From positions 10,119,587-10,183,586 of the forward strand of contig CP137674.1 in NCBI GenBank assembly GCA_037976565.1: a stretch of DNA of 64,000 nt, written 5' to 3'. The stretch's first letter is position 1. Every line of letters starts with the position of its first letter. This document shows positions 11,901 through 21,907 of the stretch, piece after piece. Below the pieces are notes generated by a model, which searched no databases, had not been told where the DNA came from, and saw only the letters and a list, made by a program, of their open reading frames with translations. The position numbers were made by a program, and so were the translations under genes. Source of the stretch: Mesocentrotus franciscanus (lineage: Eukaryota; Echinodermata; Echinoidea; Camarodonta; Strongylocentrotidae).

Positions 11901-14900
11901 AAACCATGGACAATTTTCCAGTGTTATGGAAAAACAGTCGCTCTGAGAATGTCAGCATTTTGTGCATTTATGGATTTAAGAATGCTTACTTTCCATTCAA
12001 AATTGCCTGGAGTAAACTGCCACATGTTAACACCTCAACAATTGTACACTCTGTGTGTGCACAAAATTTTCCTGTTTATAAGAATCTGGTAATTTGTTTT
12101 TAGGACCAAACCACAAAATGTGGGCATTTGTCATAAATGGGTTTTTTTCTTCTCTTTGTTTCAGGAGAAGTCTGAAGATGACAGCGACGAGGAGGATGTA
12201 ACCGACAGAGCTCGACAGGATGAGAAGTTGAAACTTAAAGAATGTACTTTCAACAACCTTGGCCTTGCATGGCCATCGCAAAGGGACACACAAGGTAAAG
12301 AAATTAATTATAAATCAAGTTTTTACTCCCTTTTTTAGTACATTTACATAGCCTATCATGAGAATACTTCACAGTGCTTTACAATGTTCATATTATCACA
12401 AGAGCTGGAGAACTACTTCGATCCCTGCAATGATGTCATGTGTATACTTATCTACTCTTATAACAGAAGCAGAAGCTTCCAAGCTGTGTGAAGTTCTATG
12501 TGAGGGTCTAGATGGCAGCACCTTCAAGATTCAGCTAGCTATCGTCAAGTCCCTCCATATCTTCTTGCAGAGGTGAGTGTTGAAAGTAGTCCATGAAAGC
12601 TAGTTCTCCCATCAAAGCTTAATTTGGATGTGAGGAAAATATTATTGTGAATTTAGAAATTTGTTCAGAAAAAATGTAAAAATGTAATTTGCCCTGCAAG
12701 CTTAAATCTAAGCCATGGAGTGCTGAAAAATGATGAGACTTGGCATGTGGATATCACTTGAAATGAGTAAGCCCAAGAAACTTCATATTGATATCTCTAG
12801 CAGAAATATCATTCATTGATTGAATAACAATTCTGCATTGTTAGCAATCTAGTGCAGCAATTTTATTTTGGCTGAATTTTCATGAATATAGAGTACCGAA
12901 GTCATTGTTCGGGTTACTGGTTCCAAACACTAGGCCTTTGCATGAGGTTCAATGCGAAATCATGCAAGCAACGGCTGGAGCAGGGCAAATTCATTGTTGG
13001 CTATAATCACCACGCCATTGTTTAGCACAAAATTGTCTGGAACCGGCAACCTTGACGACCATCCAGAATTTAAAAATTGCTGTGTTGTATTGTTAACAAT
13101 GCAGAATTGTTATTCATGATGTGTATGAACAATCAATGAGTTCTGCTAGAGGTATCAATATGAAATTTCTTTGGTATGGTGCCACACTTTGGTACTCAAT
13201 ACAGTCAAATTTAAAGTCATGAATGTTTGCAGTGTGTTTTTGTTTTTTGGGGGAGAGGGGGCTGACTCAACTAGATATTAAACTGTGAATATTGTTTGTT
13301 TTCTTGGTTGTGTAGGATCTATCTGCTGCAGCTGGACAGCCTTACAGAAGATGAACTAGCCCAACTTTCATCAATTCTAGAAATATTTGTTCCTGCAATT
13401 TACAAGATGTTAGGTATGTTTTGTATAGTTGTACTTCTTTCTTTTTACATGAATTGAAATGAATTACTATAAATTGAAGTTGAAGTGACCACCAAATTGC
13501 ATGAAAAGAAGTAAACCGATGTGGTATTTATCTTATACTACTTGCCAGTATGATTTTCGTGAATTTCTTATCTACTAGTATATTTTTTTCTATTCCTGAT
13601 CTTTCTTTTTCTTGTATCATTCATTCTTTCATGCTATCCTACAATTTGTTTTTGTTTTTGTTCTTTCTTTTCATCTTCTCTACTTTTGAATGTCACTAGT
13701 GGGATTGTGTTGATCTGGCCATGGAGGGGGCACTTCCATTATTGGGGGCGGGAAGGGGGGTTCACTGGATGCATGATTATGTATTACCAAGCATGTTGAT
13801 TTCGCTCTTCCTCATTTGCTTTAGCCCCCCAGCCCCGCCCCCCCCCCTTCCATACATAGCTATGTCACTCATTATCATTGGGCATCTTGTATTCTTTTGA
13901 TGTGCAGGTATCGTGAAGTATGCAGCCATTAGGAAAGAATCGCTGGCTATCCTAGAGTTCCTCATGCCCAAATTGGCAGGTACGTTCCCATGGTTTTTCT
14001 TAAGAAAGAAATTAGATGACTGGTTCAGAGTTTTATATGTTCATGTCATGACTGGGTAGGTACACTGTAGGTACTGGGTATTATCTTTCATAGAAGACAT
14101 GGATAAGACTTGAACGATATCATTAAGATCAAACGAGATTTGCCTGAAAATGCCACTTGTCAGAAACTTTAAATAACAAGATTTTTAAAAAATTCTTGTA
14201 TTGAGATCTAGAGGTATTTATAGTTTTTGATGTGTCGGTTACTTGAGGAATATAACGAAAAATGTTTACTGATTAGTAAGGAAAACCTGTAACAGGAACT
14301 AATTTACTTTTGGTTATCCTTTGGCCAGAGATGCCAACTAGTACGGATTTCCCGTAATTTCTACGGGAAATCGGCCGATTACGGGCGGTACGATTTTCAT
14401 ACCATAAATCCCGGATTTTGCCGATTTTGCCGATTTTCAAAATTAGCACTTGAAGTGAAAATGCGCCTGTTGTTACTATAGGCTAGCGCACGCGTACGTT
14501 CATGCGCGATCGCTAGATATATAATAGCTAGATGGTGCTGTGGCGCACGCACGTACGTACGTACAAATGTTTCAAGGATCAAGAAAACAAATCGTCAAAT
14601 GGAGAAATAAACAAGCATTCAAATAGTCTTTAGAGATCTGTCAAGGTTTGTTTGTAGGTCTAGTTTATTATTTCATCTCAAATAGAATTTAGAATTCTCT
14701 TATTGACAAGTTAAGAACACCTACGATGTTCTCGATCGTAGTTACTTTCATTTGCCAGCAGCCGACCTAGCGTTGTTTTGGCAAAAGCTAGCCGGCCAGC
14801 TTCCCACCGCGAAGCATTCGAGTCCCGTAACACTAACAGACCGTTCATGTTCTGCCGAGAGTGTGGCGGAAGGTTTGTGTGTGAGGTGCGATTTCGATTT

Positions 14901-16195
14901 GGGAGTAGAGTTGCCAAGTCCTTTTGACTTTTGATGTTCGTGAAATTGACGATTTATTTATTCATTTGCTCATCATTAATTTTAGTTACTTTAAAATACT
15001 GTTTAATGTGCAAGTTGATGTTCTTAAAGACTTAATCAATCTTTCCTGTTGATCACATTAACTTAGTCTAGATTTAAAAAGTTATTAAATTGATCGTAGA
15101 TCTATTCGCATTAAAGCCATTATGAAATTAACATTGTATCTTTGAACTTATTTAACTTATTTAATTGGTTGTCATTATGATTATCTGTTTTTGGAAAATT
15201 GCCCCTTGCTCTGGTAAATCCCCGTGAGCAAGGGGCAACTTTTAAAAATAAATTGCCCCTTGCTCCTGGCTGCTTAATCTTAAGGCTTGCTTTCAACAGA
15301 ACACTTTCAATATGGAGTTGACACCAACTTATGAACTTACATGTGCAAGGACGCTGCAAAAGACTATAGTAACATATCAAGACATTTTGTCGTGAGTTCA
15401 TCCAGTCTTTCAGTAGAATACTTTCAATATGGAGTTACATGCACATGTAACACCAACTAATGAACAGGTATGTTACTTTTATTTAACTTGTTGTGCTATC
15501 GCGCTTGCCTGCGGGAGCTGCGCTTGCCAGCGTGCAGAAAAATTTGCGTCGCGCAGAAAATTACTGATTTTGTCTCCAAATTACTGATTTTTAGCCTTAT
15601 GATTACTGATTTGTGCTCTGAAAGGTTGGCATCCCTGTTTGGCACTAGTCAGGGGTATTTCCTACTTCCCTTTGTCTATATTTGTTCGTTCGTTTTTTCT
15701 CTCTCTTTGGTGAGAAATATGATAATTTAATAAATCAATACTGTAGGTCAGGGAGTAATTTAATGTGCAGTCAGTCCATCTTTGGTGTCAGAAAAACTAA
15801 ATGACTTCTATTTGGAGCCAGAAGGGTATTAACTCAAAAACTTTTAACACACAGTTAATACCATTCTAGCTCTGAAAATACTATGTAATGAAAGTGTAAA
15901 AGCGAGTTTATGTGGTAATGCTATTTACATTGTTTTTTTGCAATTCCCAGAATCTACTCGACTATCAGTACTAACTTCCCAACAGTCCAAGCAACTCCAG
16001 GAAGGCCTGTCAAAGGTCACATCTGACGCAGACCCAGCAGTCCGAGAGAGGGCGTCAAACCTCAAGAAACTCATCAAGGAGAACTTTGTCTTTGAAGAGG
16101 AAAAAGAAGAGGAGGAGGAGGAGGAGGAAGATGATGGAGGGACTGGAGAAGAAGGAGGGGAGGATGGAGAGGACGATGGGATGACTGCTGAGTGA
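1..16195 (+). CDS. ECPAS: Proteasome adaptor and scaffold protein ECM29, C-terminal part (21 exons, 5' incomplete)
   Basis: ECM29/ECPAS is a HEAT-repeat protein that binds the 26S proteasome and is known to stabilise or tether it. Exons read from the sequence: 1-84 (partial), 885-1055, 1493-1572, 1780-1885, 2215-2262, 2758-2876, 3318-3480, 4829-4888, 5890-5979, 6751-6817, 7622-7713, 8318-8384, 9555-9731, 10003-10214, 10556-10599, 10875-11067, 12165-12294, 12467-12572, 13316-13413, 13908-13979, 15951-16195. All have AG/GT borders, and phases match at every junction except exon 1 to 2. About 800 codons are visible. Stretches such as [74 protein letters not shown] and PLAFLAMH align collinearly with my recollection of the vertebrate protein. 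The recognised part is the C-terminal HEAT-like array. The start lies outside the window. Identity is very secure; exact borders are inferred by eye. Confidence 0.95.
2570..2665 (+). pseudogene. Decayed copy of ECPAS exon 6 inside the preceding intron
   Basis: This stretch is clearly similar to 2767-2860 of exon 6. It can be read as KMCDLNY, then an inserted 6 bases, then [20 protein letters not shown], ending at a TAA where exon 6 continues. Most differences are synonymous or conservative, which suggests the copy was under coding constraint for some time after duplication. It has a weak acceptor (ttatttaag) and no good donor. It looks like a former alternative exon or a dead duplicate. Confidence 0.8.
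3920..4078. mobile_element. MITE with ~22-bp terminal inverted repeats
   Basis: The left end GGGTCACGTCTTCTAAAGAG and the right end CTCTTTATAAGACGGGGCCC are near-inverted copies. The interior is rich in partly palindromic caatcgcaa / ttgcaattaa units. It lies in the intron between ECPAS exons 7 and 8. No coding capacity. Confidence 0.65.
4277..4667. mobile_element. TA-flanked MITE (CCGTATTTGCC ends)
   Basis: Ends CCGTATTTGCCTGCG and CGCCGGCAAATACGG are inverted and flanked by TA on both sides, as in Tc1/mariner-type insertions. Sub-terminal ggccgcag / ctgcggcc also pair. Non-autonomous, 391 bp, in an ECPAS intron. Confidence 0.75.
6030..6185. mobile_element. TA-flanked MITE, CAGTCAAACCTG family
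   Basis: TIR CAGTCAAACCTG and CAGGTTTGACTG with TA on each side. The interior holds repeated tggtctttRtagacaggt units. The copy at 11,116-11,443 is the same family. Confidence 0.8.
6881..6912 (+). pseudogene. Partial duplicate of ECPAS exon 10 acceptor region
   Basis: The polypyrimidine tract, AG and first bases of exon 10 (6726-6757) recur here as ccctctgtttaattttactt followed by tcaggctgatt, with few differences. Similarity is lost about 7 bases into the exon. It is a decoy or relic acceptor about 90 bp downstream of the real exon. Confidence 0.6.
8585..9008 (+). repeat. (TATC)n microsatellite in a 201-bp tandem duplication
   Basis: Two TATC/TTTC tetranucleotide arrays (about 8,600-8,729 and 8,803-8,930) are each followed by the same unique segment beginning gatgtaatatgttgattaat, at 8,730 and at 8,931. 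Reading frames through it (Tyr-Leu-Ser repeats) are not genes. The array abuts the exon-13 relic ladder and has nearly the same period. Confidence 0.9.
9009..9070 (+). pseudogene. Relic copy 1 of ECPAS exon 13
   Basis: It resembles exon 13 from the HEAMGTT codons onward (catgaagtgacaggaacgag, then ctgaccatggcatg), but has in-frame stops and no clear acceptor. It is the most decayed of three copies. It is followed by a motif (actttgaggacacatcttgt) that also follows relics 2 and 3 but not the real exon. Confidence 0.6.
9162..9256 (+). pseudogene. Relic copy 2 of ECPAS exon 13
   Basis: An intact-looking acceptor (gtgccacag) is followed by a copy of the first ~95 bases of exon 13. TAG replaces the sixth codon, and later codons (CATGGCACAACCCTGAAGTC, CTCAAGAAACATGCTGCC) remain similar. 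It cannot be used as a coding exon. It starts 202 bp before relic 3. Confidence 0.8.
9364..9456 (+). pseudogene. Relic copy 3 of ECPAS exon 13
   Basis: The acceptor (gggttccag) and the first 16 codons ([12 protein letters not shown]) are well preserved. A one-base deletion near 9402 then shifts the frame and leads to a TGA in the shifted frame (codons tcg tga, near 9,446). It starts 191 bp before the real exon, giving a regular ladder of about 190-202 bp across the array. Confidence 0.82.
9555..9731 (+). CDS. ECPAS: ECPAS exon 13, the functional copy of a locally duplicated exon
   Basis: This 177-bp exon has an acceptor at ctatag and a donor at ccag|gtaatg, entering in phase 1 and leaving in phase 1. 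It encodes a HEAT-like helix pair including [19 protein letters not shown] and [10 protein letters not shown]. Three diverged copies of its first ~50-100 bases stand in the intron immediately upstream (see the relic entries). It is the only copy with an open frame, and the only one whose reading frame joins the flanking exons. Confidence 0.93.
11116..11443. mobile_element. Second CAGTNAAACCTG-family MITE, interrupted by a TTAA MITE
   Basis: The left end CAGTGAAACCTGTATATAA and the right end around gcagggttgactag match the element at 6,030. Shared internal motifs include tggtctttatagacaggttg. A 187-bp element (11,244-11,430) sits inside it, so this one inserted first. Confidence 0.7.
11244..11430 (-). 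mobile_element. TTAA-flanked ~187-bp MITE, copy 1
   Basis: TTAA at both borders, with inverted ends TTAAAGCCACTCTGTACTA and TAGTACAGTGGGGCTTTAA. TTAA target duplications are characteristic of piggyBac- and Kolobok-type transposons. Copies 2 (19,610) and 3 (25,542) are in the opposite orientation. Confidence 0.82.
12770..13175. mobile_element. Long-armed palindromic element in an ECPAS intron
   Basis: The left arm (cttcatattgatatctctag, cagaaatatcattcattgat, gttagcaatctagtgcagca) recurs inverted on the right (aattgctgtgttgtattgtt, gttctgctagaggtatcaat). A partly inverted core carries ggttactggttccaaacact / attgtctggaaccggcaacc. Arms of about 90-100 bp, no coding capacity. Confidence 0.7.
14326..15637. 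mobile_element. hAT-like 1.3-kb element in the last ECPAS intron
   Basis: Ends CAGAGATGCCAAC and GGTTGGCATCCCTG are inverted, and TTTGGC flanks both sides (14,320-14,325; 15,638-15,643), a partial match to an 8-bp hAT target duplication. Just inside, accacc-poor sequence with several acgtacgtac runs, a hairpin (15,199-15,238) and a direct duplication of ctttcaatatggagtt (15,304 and 15,421). No transposase domain recognised. Confidence 0.6.
15199..15265. repeat. Perfect 13-bp stem hairpin plus third copy
   Basis: TTGCCCCTTGCTC at 15,199-15,211 pairs exactly with GAGCAAGGGGCAA at 15,226-15,238, across a 14-nt loop. A third direct copy stands at 15,253-15,265. It lies within the hAT-like element. 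Confidence 0.85.
15809..15880. repeat. Short palindromic element (copy 1)
   Basis: tatttggagccagaagggta followed by ttaac is mirrored by gttaataccattctagctct. A diverged relative is at 43,356-43,430 (tttggaaccaggagggcatt / gttccaaaacagac). These are probably members of one tiny foldback family. Confidence 0.6.
15951..16195 (+). CDS. ECPAS: ECPAS last coding exon with acidic tail
   Basis: The acceptor is attcccag at 15,943-15,950 and the stop is TGA at 16,193-16,195. The first ~47 codons match the family's conserved C-terminus (segments around [20 protein letters not shown] and LKKLIKENF). About 36 further residues, almost all Glu, Asp and Gly, are encoded by a GAG/GGA-rich tract at 16,097-16,192. 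As I recall it, the vertebrate protein stops near the point where this tail begins, so the tail looks lineage-specific and possibly microsatellite-derived. Confidence 0.93.
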
Positions 16196-17319
16196 GAGTT
16201 GCTCAAGATTTCATTCGAAGATGGAAAGCGCTGTACCACTGACAAGAAAATGGATGATCAGCGGATGTAGAATGTGAGATGGGAGAACATGAAATGATGC
16301 ACAGTACCTCCAGATGATAGGCAAGTGTGGAAGTCCAGAGAGGAGTTTGAACTTGAGAGTTTGAACCTTGAGGTTAGACTTTGAAGTGGAGGCAGATAGA
16401 ATGAAAGGAGGCAAAGAAGTTGCCAGGTTGCCGGAAACTGCTGTAATGATAGATGTGATAGCGGGTAACGGTTAATTTATCTTTACAAGAGATAGATAGA
16501 GAGTGGATGAGGAAGACAGAAGCAGAGAAAAATAAAGAGAGATGGCTGAGAGGAAAGATAGAGGAAGGCCCTTCACAAACAAGAGGGAGAGAGAGGACAA
16601 AAAATAGCTATGAGAAAGAAAACTATCGTCGCGCCAAATTGGGGCAGTATGTTGAATGAAGTATATGATGTTGTCAATAATGGCATTATTTTAAGAACGA
16701 GCAAAACTTTAGTGGTCTCCTTGGCTATTTCAAATATTGGGTTTGGAATGTTCTTGTTATATTATTTATCTCATTCAAGTATTTACCATCTTGAAAGTCT
16801 GTATCAAACTATCTAATATTACTTCTAAGAGAAATCCAAATGGTGAAGTTTTTTATTTTTAAACGCCCCAAATCAGTAATTGTTCATGATCACCACCAAA
16901 GCCAATTATACACATAGATTGGCCACCTTGATCTCAGCTGGACCATTCTTTGTTGTGTGCTTTAATATGCAACAGAGCACCTAGCACCTTATGGTGTCCC
17001 AACTTACACCAAACTATGTTTAACATGTCTATGATCTCTGATAAGCATCAACGTCTTACAAGGATGCCCTCTATATGAAAGAACAGTATAGGAGGGAAAA
17101 TGAGCACAGAAGAGTAGAGTTTTAAAATTTAAGGTATATAGAACACATTTGCTTCTGGTAGTCTGGATTTTGGAATGTGCTCTTTGTTACGAGTATAGGG
17201 TAATTTTTCATAGATCATATGATCAGGAGTGTTAGGATATCTACGAGACATGTCTTTTCACATCTTACAAAAATTCAGTATTAAATTATGGCTTTACTCA
17301 AGAACAGGGCAGGGCAGCC

Positions 17320-17371
17320 GACATCCCATTGAAACGTGTATTAATATTAACACGCATATCAATGGGATGTC
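17320..17371. repeat. Hairpin in the ECPAS 3' UTR
   Basis: gacatcccattga is mirrored by tcaatgggatgtc, with a largely paired middle (cgtgttaatatt / aatattaacacg type). The fold covers about 52 nt of the presumed UTR. Confidence 0.75.
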
Positions 17372-18275
17372 AGTAAACTTGGACTTGATATGACGGTTGC
17401 ATGAAACGATGCCCAGATTTCTAAAATCTCATTTACAAAAACTTCCCCCTCCTTCGTACACGCCACACATAATGATGAAATATAATCAGAGACCATCCGT
17501 GTAAGATGTTGGGAAGAGATCCCAGATATGGGCTTTTACTAAATGGTCGAGTAAGTGCCTGTCGCATTAGCCGCAGACTTTGTGTATGATGGCTTCAAAT
17601 GTGTGTTCTTTTCAAGGCAAAACTTGAAAAACATGTCATCTCTGGGTAAATTTCCAAATATTATGGTTGTAGTTTGCAGATTTGAAGCATGAAGGCTCGT
17701 TCAAACACGAAGCGGTAAACCACAGCATTTTTGTTTAAACGTGCAATGAATGGCAACTGCCTGCATGGAAGAAATCAACAAAATAAAATAAAACTGCTGC
17801 AGTTCATCGCGTCATAACTAGGCTCAAGAATAGAAGAGAGAAGTGAAGACAAGAGTTGTTGATTTATACCTCGCATTTAATTTTAGGAACGGAATAGACC
17901 AATTTTTGTAATGTAATCAAATTTAATGCGTACATCTTTGTGAAGTGCCCCATTACGAATACTTGTATCTGAATAGTCAGAATGGCTTGCCCTACAACAT
18001 GTAATTACATTATGAGAATGGTCTATTCAAATAAATTCCAAATTCATATAGGCCTAGATTCTAGGACTATTACCCCTAGGAAATATTTGGAAGGGGCACT
18101 TAGATTATAGAAGAGAAAAAAGGGCACTTTTGGTGTTTAAACGAAGATGTGGGGGCACTGTTCTGATAAATTTTGTCAAGGACAGCGGCAGTGCTACTTG
18201 TGGACCCCACATTTTCATGTACCCTCAAAAATTATAAATGCCCTTTTGAAAATGTGGAGGGCACTCATCCTAGAA

Positions 18276-19180
18276 TTTGGTGTGAGGTGTAAATTGATAA
18301 CTTCTAGACTTCAATCCAGTTGAGGAACTGAAACCCTGAAATGAAGGAAATTTACCCGGAGATGTTTTACAAATTTTGCCCTAAAATAACCAACTCAAAG
18401 ACACCATACACAAAATTTGTTGCCAATTTCATGCACCTCCCAACCATTTAGTAGAAAATAAATGTAGTTTGCTGTAAGTTTGACATAATAGGATGGGGAA
18501 TTCAAGCACACAATAAGAATGTGATCACAGTAGTGATAAGGAGTATATGTATATACGATATGTTGAATTTATTAAAAATCTCCTCCTCAAATCTAGTACG
18601 GTCTGTTAAATTCATGTTGCATTAACCCCAAATCATTTCTATGGTTTCCAACGTGTTATTTCAGGGCAAAACTTGAGATATCTTCCTTTCAAGATAACTT
18701 CCCAATGTCAGGGTCTCAGTTCCTCAAGTACAAATTTCAAGCACAAGAATGAAGTCTAAAAATTGAAAAGTTGTTAATTTACACCTCACACAAAGTTTTA
18801 AAACATAGTTATTGTTCTTCTGGGCTTCATATTTTCAAATTAATTCCGAATTCATGTAGGCCTAGATTATACAACAACTTCCCCCTAACAGATTAGCTTT
18901 GGGTACTCCTAGAACAGCCTCCCCAGCAAGGGGCAGAGGCAATGCCATATTTTCATTTACCTTAAAAAAGTGTTAAAAAACCCTTTCTTTGTAGTAGGTA
19001 GGTGCCCTTCATAAATTGCGGACTAATGTCCCAAGGCTGATTATCAGGGGGTAGTTGTCGGAGAATTCAAAATTTATTTGCAAATATGGAGCCTGGGAGA
19101 ACAATAAGTTTGAGAAACAACTTACTAATTTTTAGACTTCATCCTCTTGATCTTGTGCTTTAAAACTTTACTTGAGTAAC
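18276..19180. repeat. Set of three related segments in inverted orientation within the 3' UTR
   Basis: Segment X (about 18,276-18,345: gtgtgaggtgtaaattgata, cttctagacttcaatc, gaggaactgaaaccctga) is the inverse of Y (about 18,700-18,795: gggtctcagttcctcaagta, gaatgaagtct, ttaatttacacctcacacaa). Z (about 19,105-19,180: ttttagacttcatcctcttg) is another inverse of Y. A direct relative is near 17,835-17,880. Together they could fold into long imperfect double-stranded RNA. Confidence 0.7.
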
Positions 19181-19609
19181 TTAAATTGGGAACCTTGTCT
19201 TGAAATGGACATGTTTCAATTTTTCCTCTCGAATAAGACACCATACAAAAACAAAATTATTTGGGCAACACAAACTTACCTGACTGTTGGGTGCGTTCAA
19301 CTAGATGCAATTCAAAAGCAAGATATTAAACCTAAAATAATGGAAATAAATTCTTCTAAAGCATGAAATCATCCGGGTGTATATTTGACATTTCCCCCCT
19401 GAGCACTACATCAATTATTTTATATTACCCTTTGACTTTTTGTTAGTGCCTAATTCATGAAGATTATGTTTCATGTACGTTATCCAATAAATATATTGAA
19501 ATCATTTTCAATAAAATTTTACTGATATTGCATTTCATCAACTGTTTGTGTCTTTTCTGTGTGTTCTTCTTATCATGTAACTACTACTTTAACCTTAATA
19601 ATTATCATA

Positions 19610-19796
19610 TTAAAGCCCCACTGTACTACTTGTAGCTACTTGCTCCCTCTATATAGAAAACAATGCCTAAGCGGTGCCCGTTGGTCCCCCATGATCCTCT
19701 TTTCCTTATGTTAATCGACAGCTGAGTTGATGAGATAACCACCTGTCAGTGACCACGCTAATCCCTCCTGGCCAAACTAGTACATAGGGGCTTTAA
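19610..19796 (+). mobile_element. TTAA-flanked MITE, copy 2
   Basis: TTAA borders with ends AAGCCCCACTGTACTACTTG and CTAGTACATAGGGGCTTTAA. Highly similar over its length to copies 1 and 3 (shared: ctccctctatata, caatgcctaagcggtg, gatgagataaccacctgtca). It lies just past the ECPAS poly(A) region. Confidence 0.87.
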
Positions 19797-20412
19797 AAGA
19801 AGACATGGTAGGAATGACATACTCTGGTTCATTATACTTTCAAATAAGGGCACAATTTTGTTAACATAACATTCTATAACATTGACAAACTTTATGTACT
19901 ATGAAATTGTAAAATTGGAGAAAGGTAAAGGTACCTTCATAAATTTGGTTTAAAACTTAAAAAATTTGCAGTCCACTTTTCATGTATAAATAAATGTTTT
20001 ATTTCAACATACAACATGCTTAATGCAGGCCTCGCAATTGAGGCATGACGTTGTCAATGATGTCCAAGCAACAGCAGTTGTATTCAAACTGGCAGATAAT
20101 CTTTTAAACATTCATGTAAATTTAATCAACATTTTGTAATGATATTTCAGGCAAGGATACATAAGGGGATGGGGTAACCGGAGCATGGAATTATCAAACA
20201 TATCAAATGTGGGTATGCTACAGTCATATTCAGTGCCAGAAAATCTACATGACACAATATAAATTGACAATAGATGTGTTTACTATTAGTATAATTACTG
20301 ACCTATTTGTCAACTAATTTACATAGGCTACTATAGAACATAGTTGACAACTACGCTTAGTAAGGCTTTATTAATATGGACCCTGGTTTTTATTTAATTC
20401 ACTTAATATATA

Positions 20413-21181
20413 CAGTGCGTCCCAGAAAAAAAACGAAACCGAGAATTATCGATGTTTTATCATAACTTAATCACAATTATAATTAATGAATGACACATAT
20501 TTGTAAAGCTCAGGGGGGCGTTTCATGAAACAATTAGTCGGTGGTTTTCACCGACTAATATCGTTTTCACCGACAATTTTATTGTCACCGACTATTTTCC
20601 AGGCCTCTTATTGGTCAAATTTAGTCAGCGCTGACAGTTGTCGGCGGACAAATGTTGATGAAACGCCCCCCAGATCCTCCTATTTCATTTGATGCAACTC
20701 ATATGAAGCATATTTCAGAGAGAGAGTCTAATTTCGTCTTCTTTGTGCATGGCTGATCGTCAACGAAACGGAGTCAAGTCTTTCGTCAACTCTGTTTCTT
20801 GCTACGGCACTGCAGCCACTGAAAACGAATTCGTTTAATCAAATTATGGAAATGCAAGCATTACTTTAAACAAACAGAACTTGGTTATTCCTGGCTCATT
20901 TTTCCTGATTGAGGTGTCATATGAAAGGGCAGACAATGACCTTTCTAGAAATGTGATTTTTCTCTTTGAAATTCAGATACCGCCCGCCAAATGACTTTTT
21001 GGTACCCTCTCTTCAAATTGTTTTTAATCACTCATGCGTGAAATATGCATCATATGAGTTGCATCAAATGAAAGAGGAGGATCTAAGCTTTCCAAATATG
21101 TGTCGTTTATTAATTGTAATTGTAATTTAGTTATGATAAAACATCAATAATTCTCGGTTTCGTTTTTTCTGGGACGCACTG
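20413..21181. mobile_element. TA-flanked long-TIR element (CAGTGCGTCCCAG), interrupted by a second MITE
   Basis: CAGTGCGTCCCAGAAAAAA at the left pairs with TTTTTTCTGGGACGCACTG at the right, TA on each side. The inverted arms continue for over 100 bp (cgaaaccgagaattatcgat / attctcggtttcg). The left arm is broken by a 157-bp insertion at 20,514-20,670; the right arm preserves the empty-site sequence. Tc1/mariner-like by target site. A one-ended relative (cagtgtgtccctaaaaaggg) is near 32,293. Confidence 0.85.
20514..20670. mobile_element. Nested MITE with CAG target duplication
   Basis: TIR GGGGGCGTTTCAT / ATGAAACGCCCCC, with direct CAG at 20,511-20,513 and 20,671-20,673. The equivalent site in the opposite arm of the host element reads aagcttagatcctcc with no insert, confirming a 3-bp duplication. 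The element at 44,902-45,210 has similar ends and also CAG. Confidence 0.85.
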
Positions 21182-21907
21182 TATAATGGCATGTTTTATA
21201 GATGGAATCCATGACTTTGCAATCATTAGTTGTTGCTATGTCTGGCAAGCTTTTGAGTTGTCAAGAGACACTTTTATTCGAGAATTGTTCAAGAATTAGT
21301 AAACAGCCCGTATTCATTGAAGCCTTACTAATAAGCATTTTTTGAAGCAAAATTTCTTTTCAAAATATGATGTGTTGCTCGATGAGCATTTCTTTTCAGA
21401 AAAACACACTTTTTAGCGTTGCTCAGGCAATTGGATATTAATTAAAAGCTATGGTATAGACTTTATTGAATGCAAGGCAGTGGACAGATACAATTTTAGA
21501 ATTGGATATGAAGAGACGTGTATTTCTTTCTTGGAATCTTATTAGGAATATCAGGTACAAATTAAACTTTCTTAAATTCAAATAAATATTTGTTGGTGAG
21601 CAGAATGTTGATTGGATAAATGGACACTATACGTGTATTTTGTTGAAAAACAAAGTTGAGTTCTGGTCATGTGATTGCATTGTGAAAGAAAATGTCTGGA
21701 AACTTTCCCATAAATATTTTGTGTTATTTGCATAACTACTTTGTTGTTTATTATGTTGTATATATTTTCAAATATGTCATAATTGTAAAGCGCATAGAGA
21801 AATTTTAAATTTATTATGCGCTTAATAAATATTCTCTATTATCATTATTGGAAAATTAAGGTTGATTATGCGAATATATATTGAGATGTTTTGCAATCCC
21901 ATAATTT

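Larger units (their letters stand above)
16196..19535 (+). other. ECPAS: Probable ECPAS 3' UTR with poly(A) signals
   Basis: No gene is visible here. Two AATAAA hexamers at 19,486-19,491 and 19,510-19,515 are followed by a GT/T-rich stretch at about 19,541-19,570, the usual layout of a cleavage site. Earlier AATAAA copies (about 16,531, 17,780 and 18,458) could give shorter UTRs. The stretch also holds hairpins (17,320-17,371 and 18,276-19,180) and repeat relics near 17,690 and 17,895. The UTR extent is inferred. Confidence 0.5.

Noticed and set aside
14820..14930. [12 protein letters not shown] cysteine pattern in the hAT-like element
   Set aside because: Short frame without further zinc-finger or transposase motifs; likely chance.
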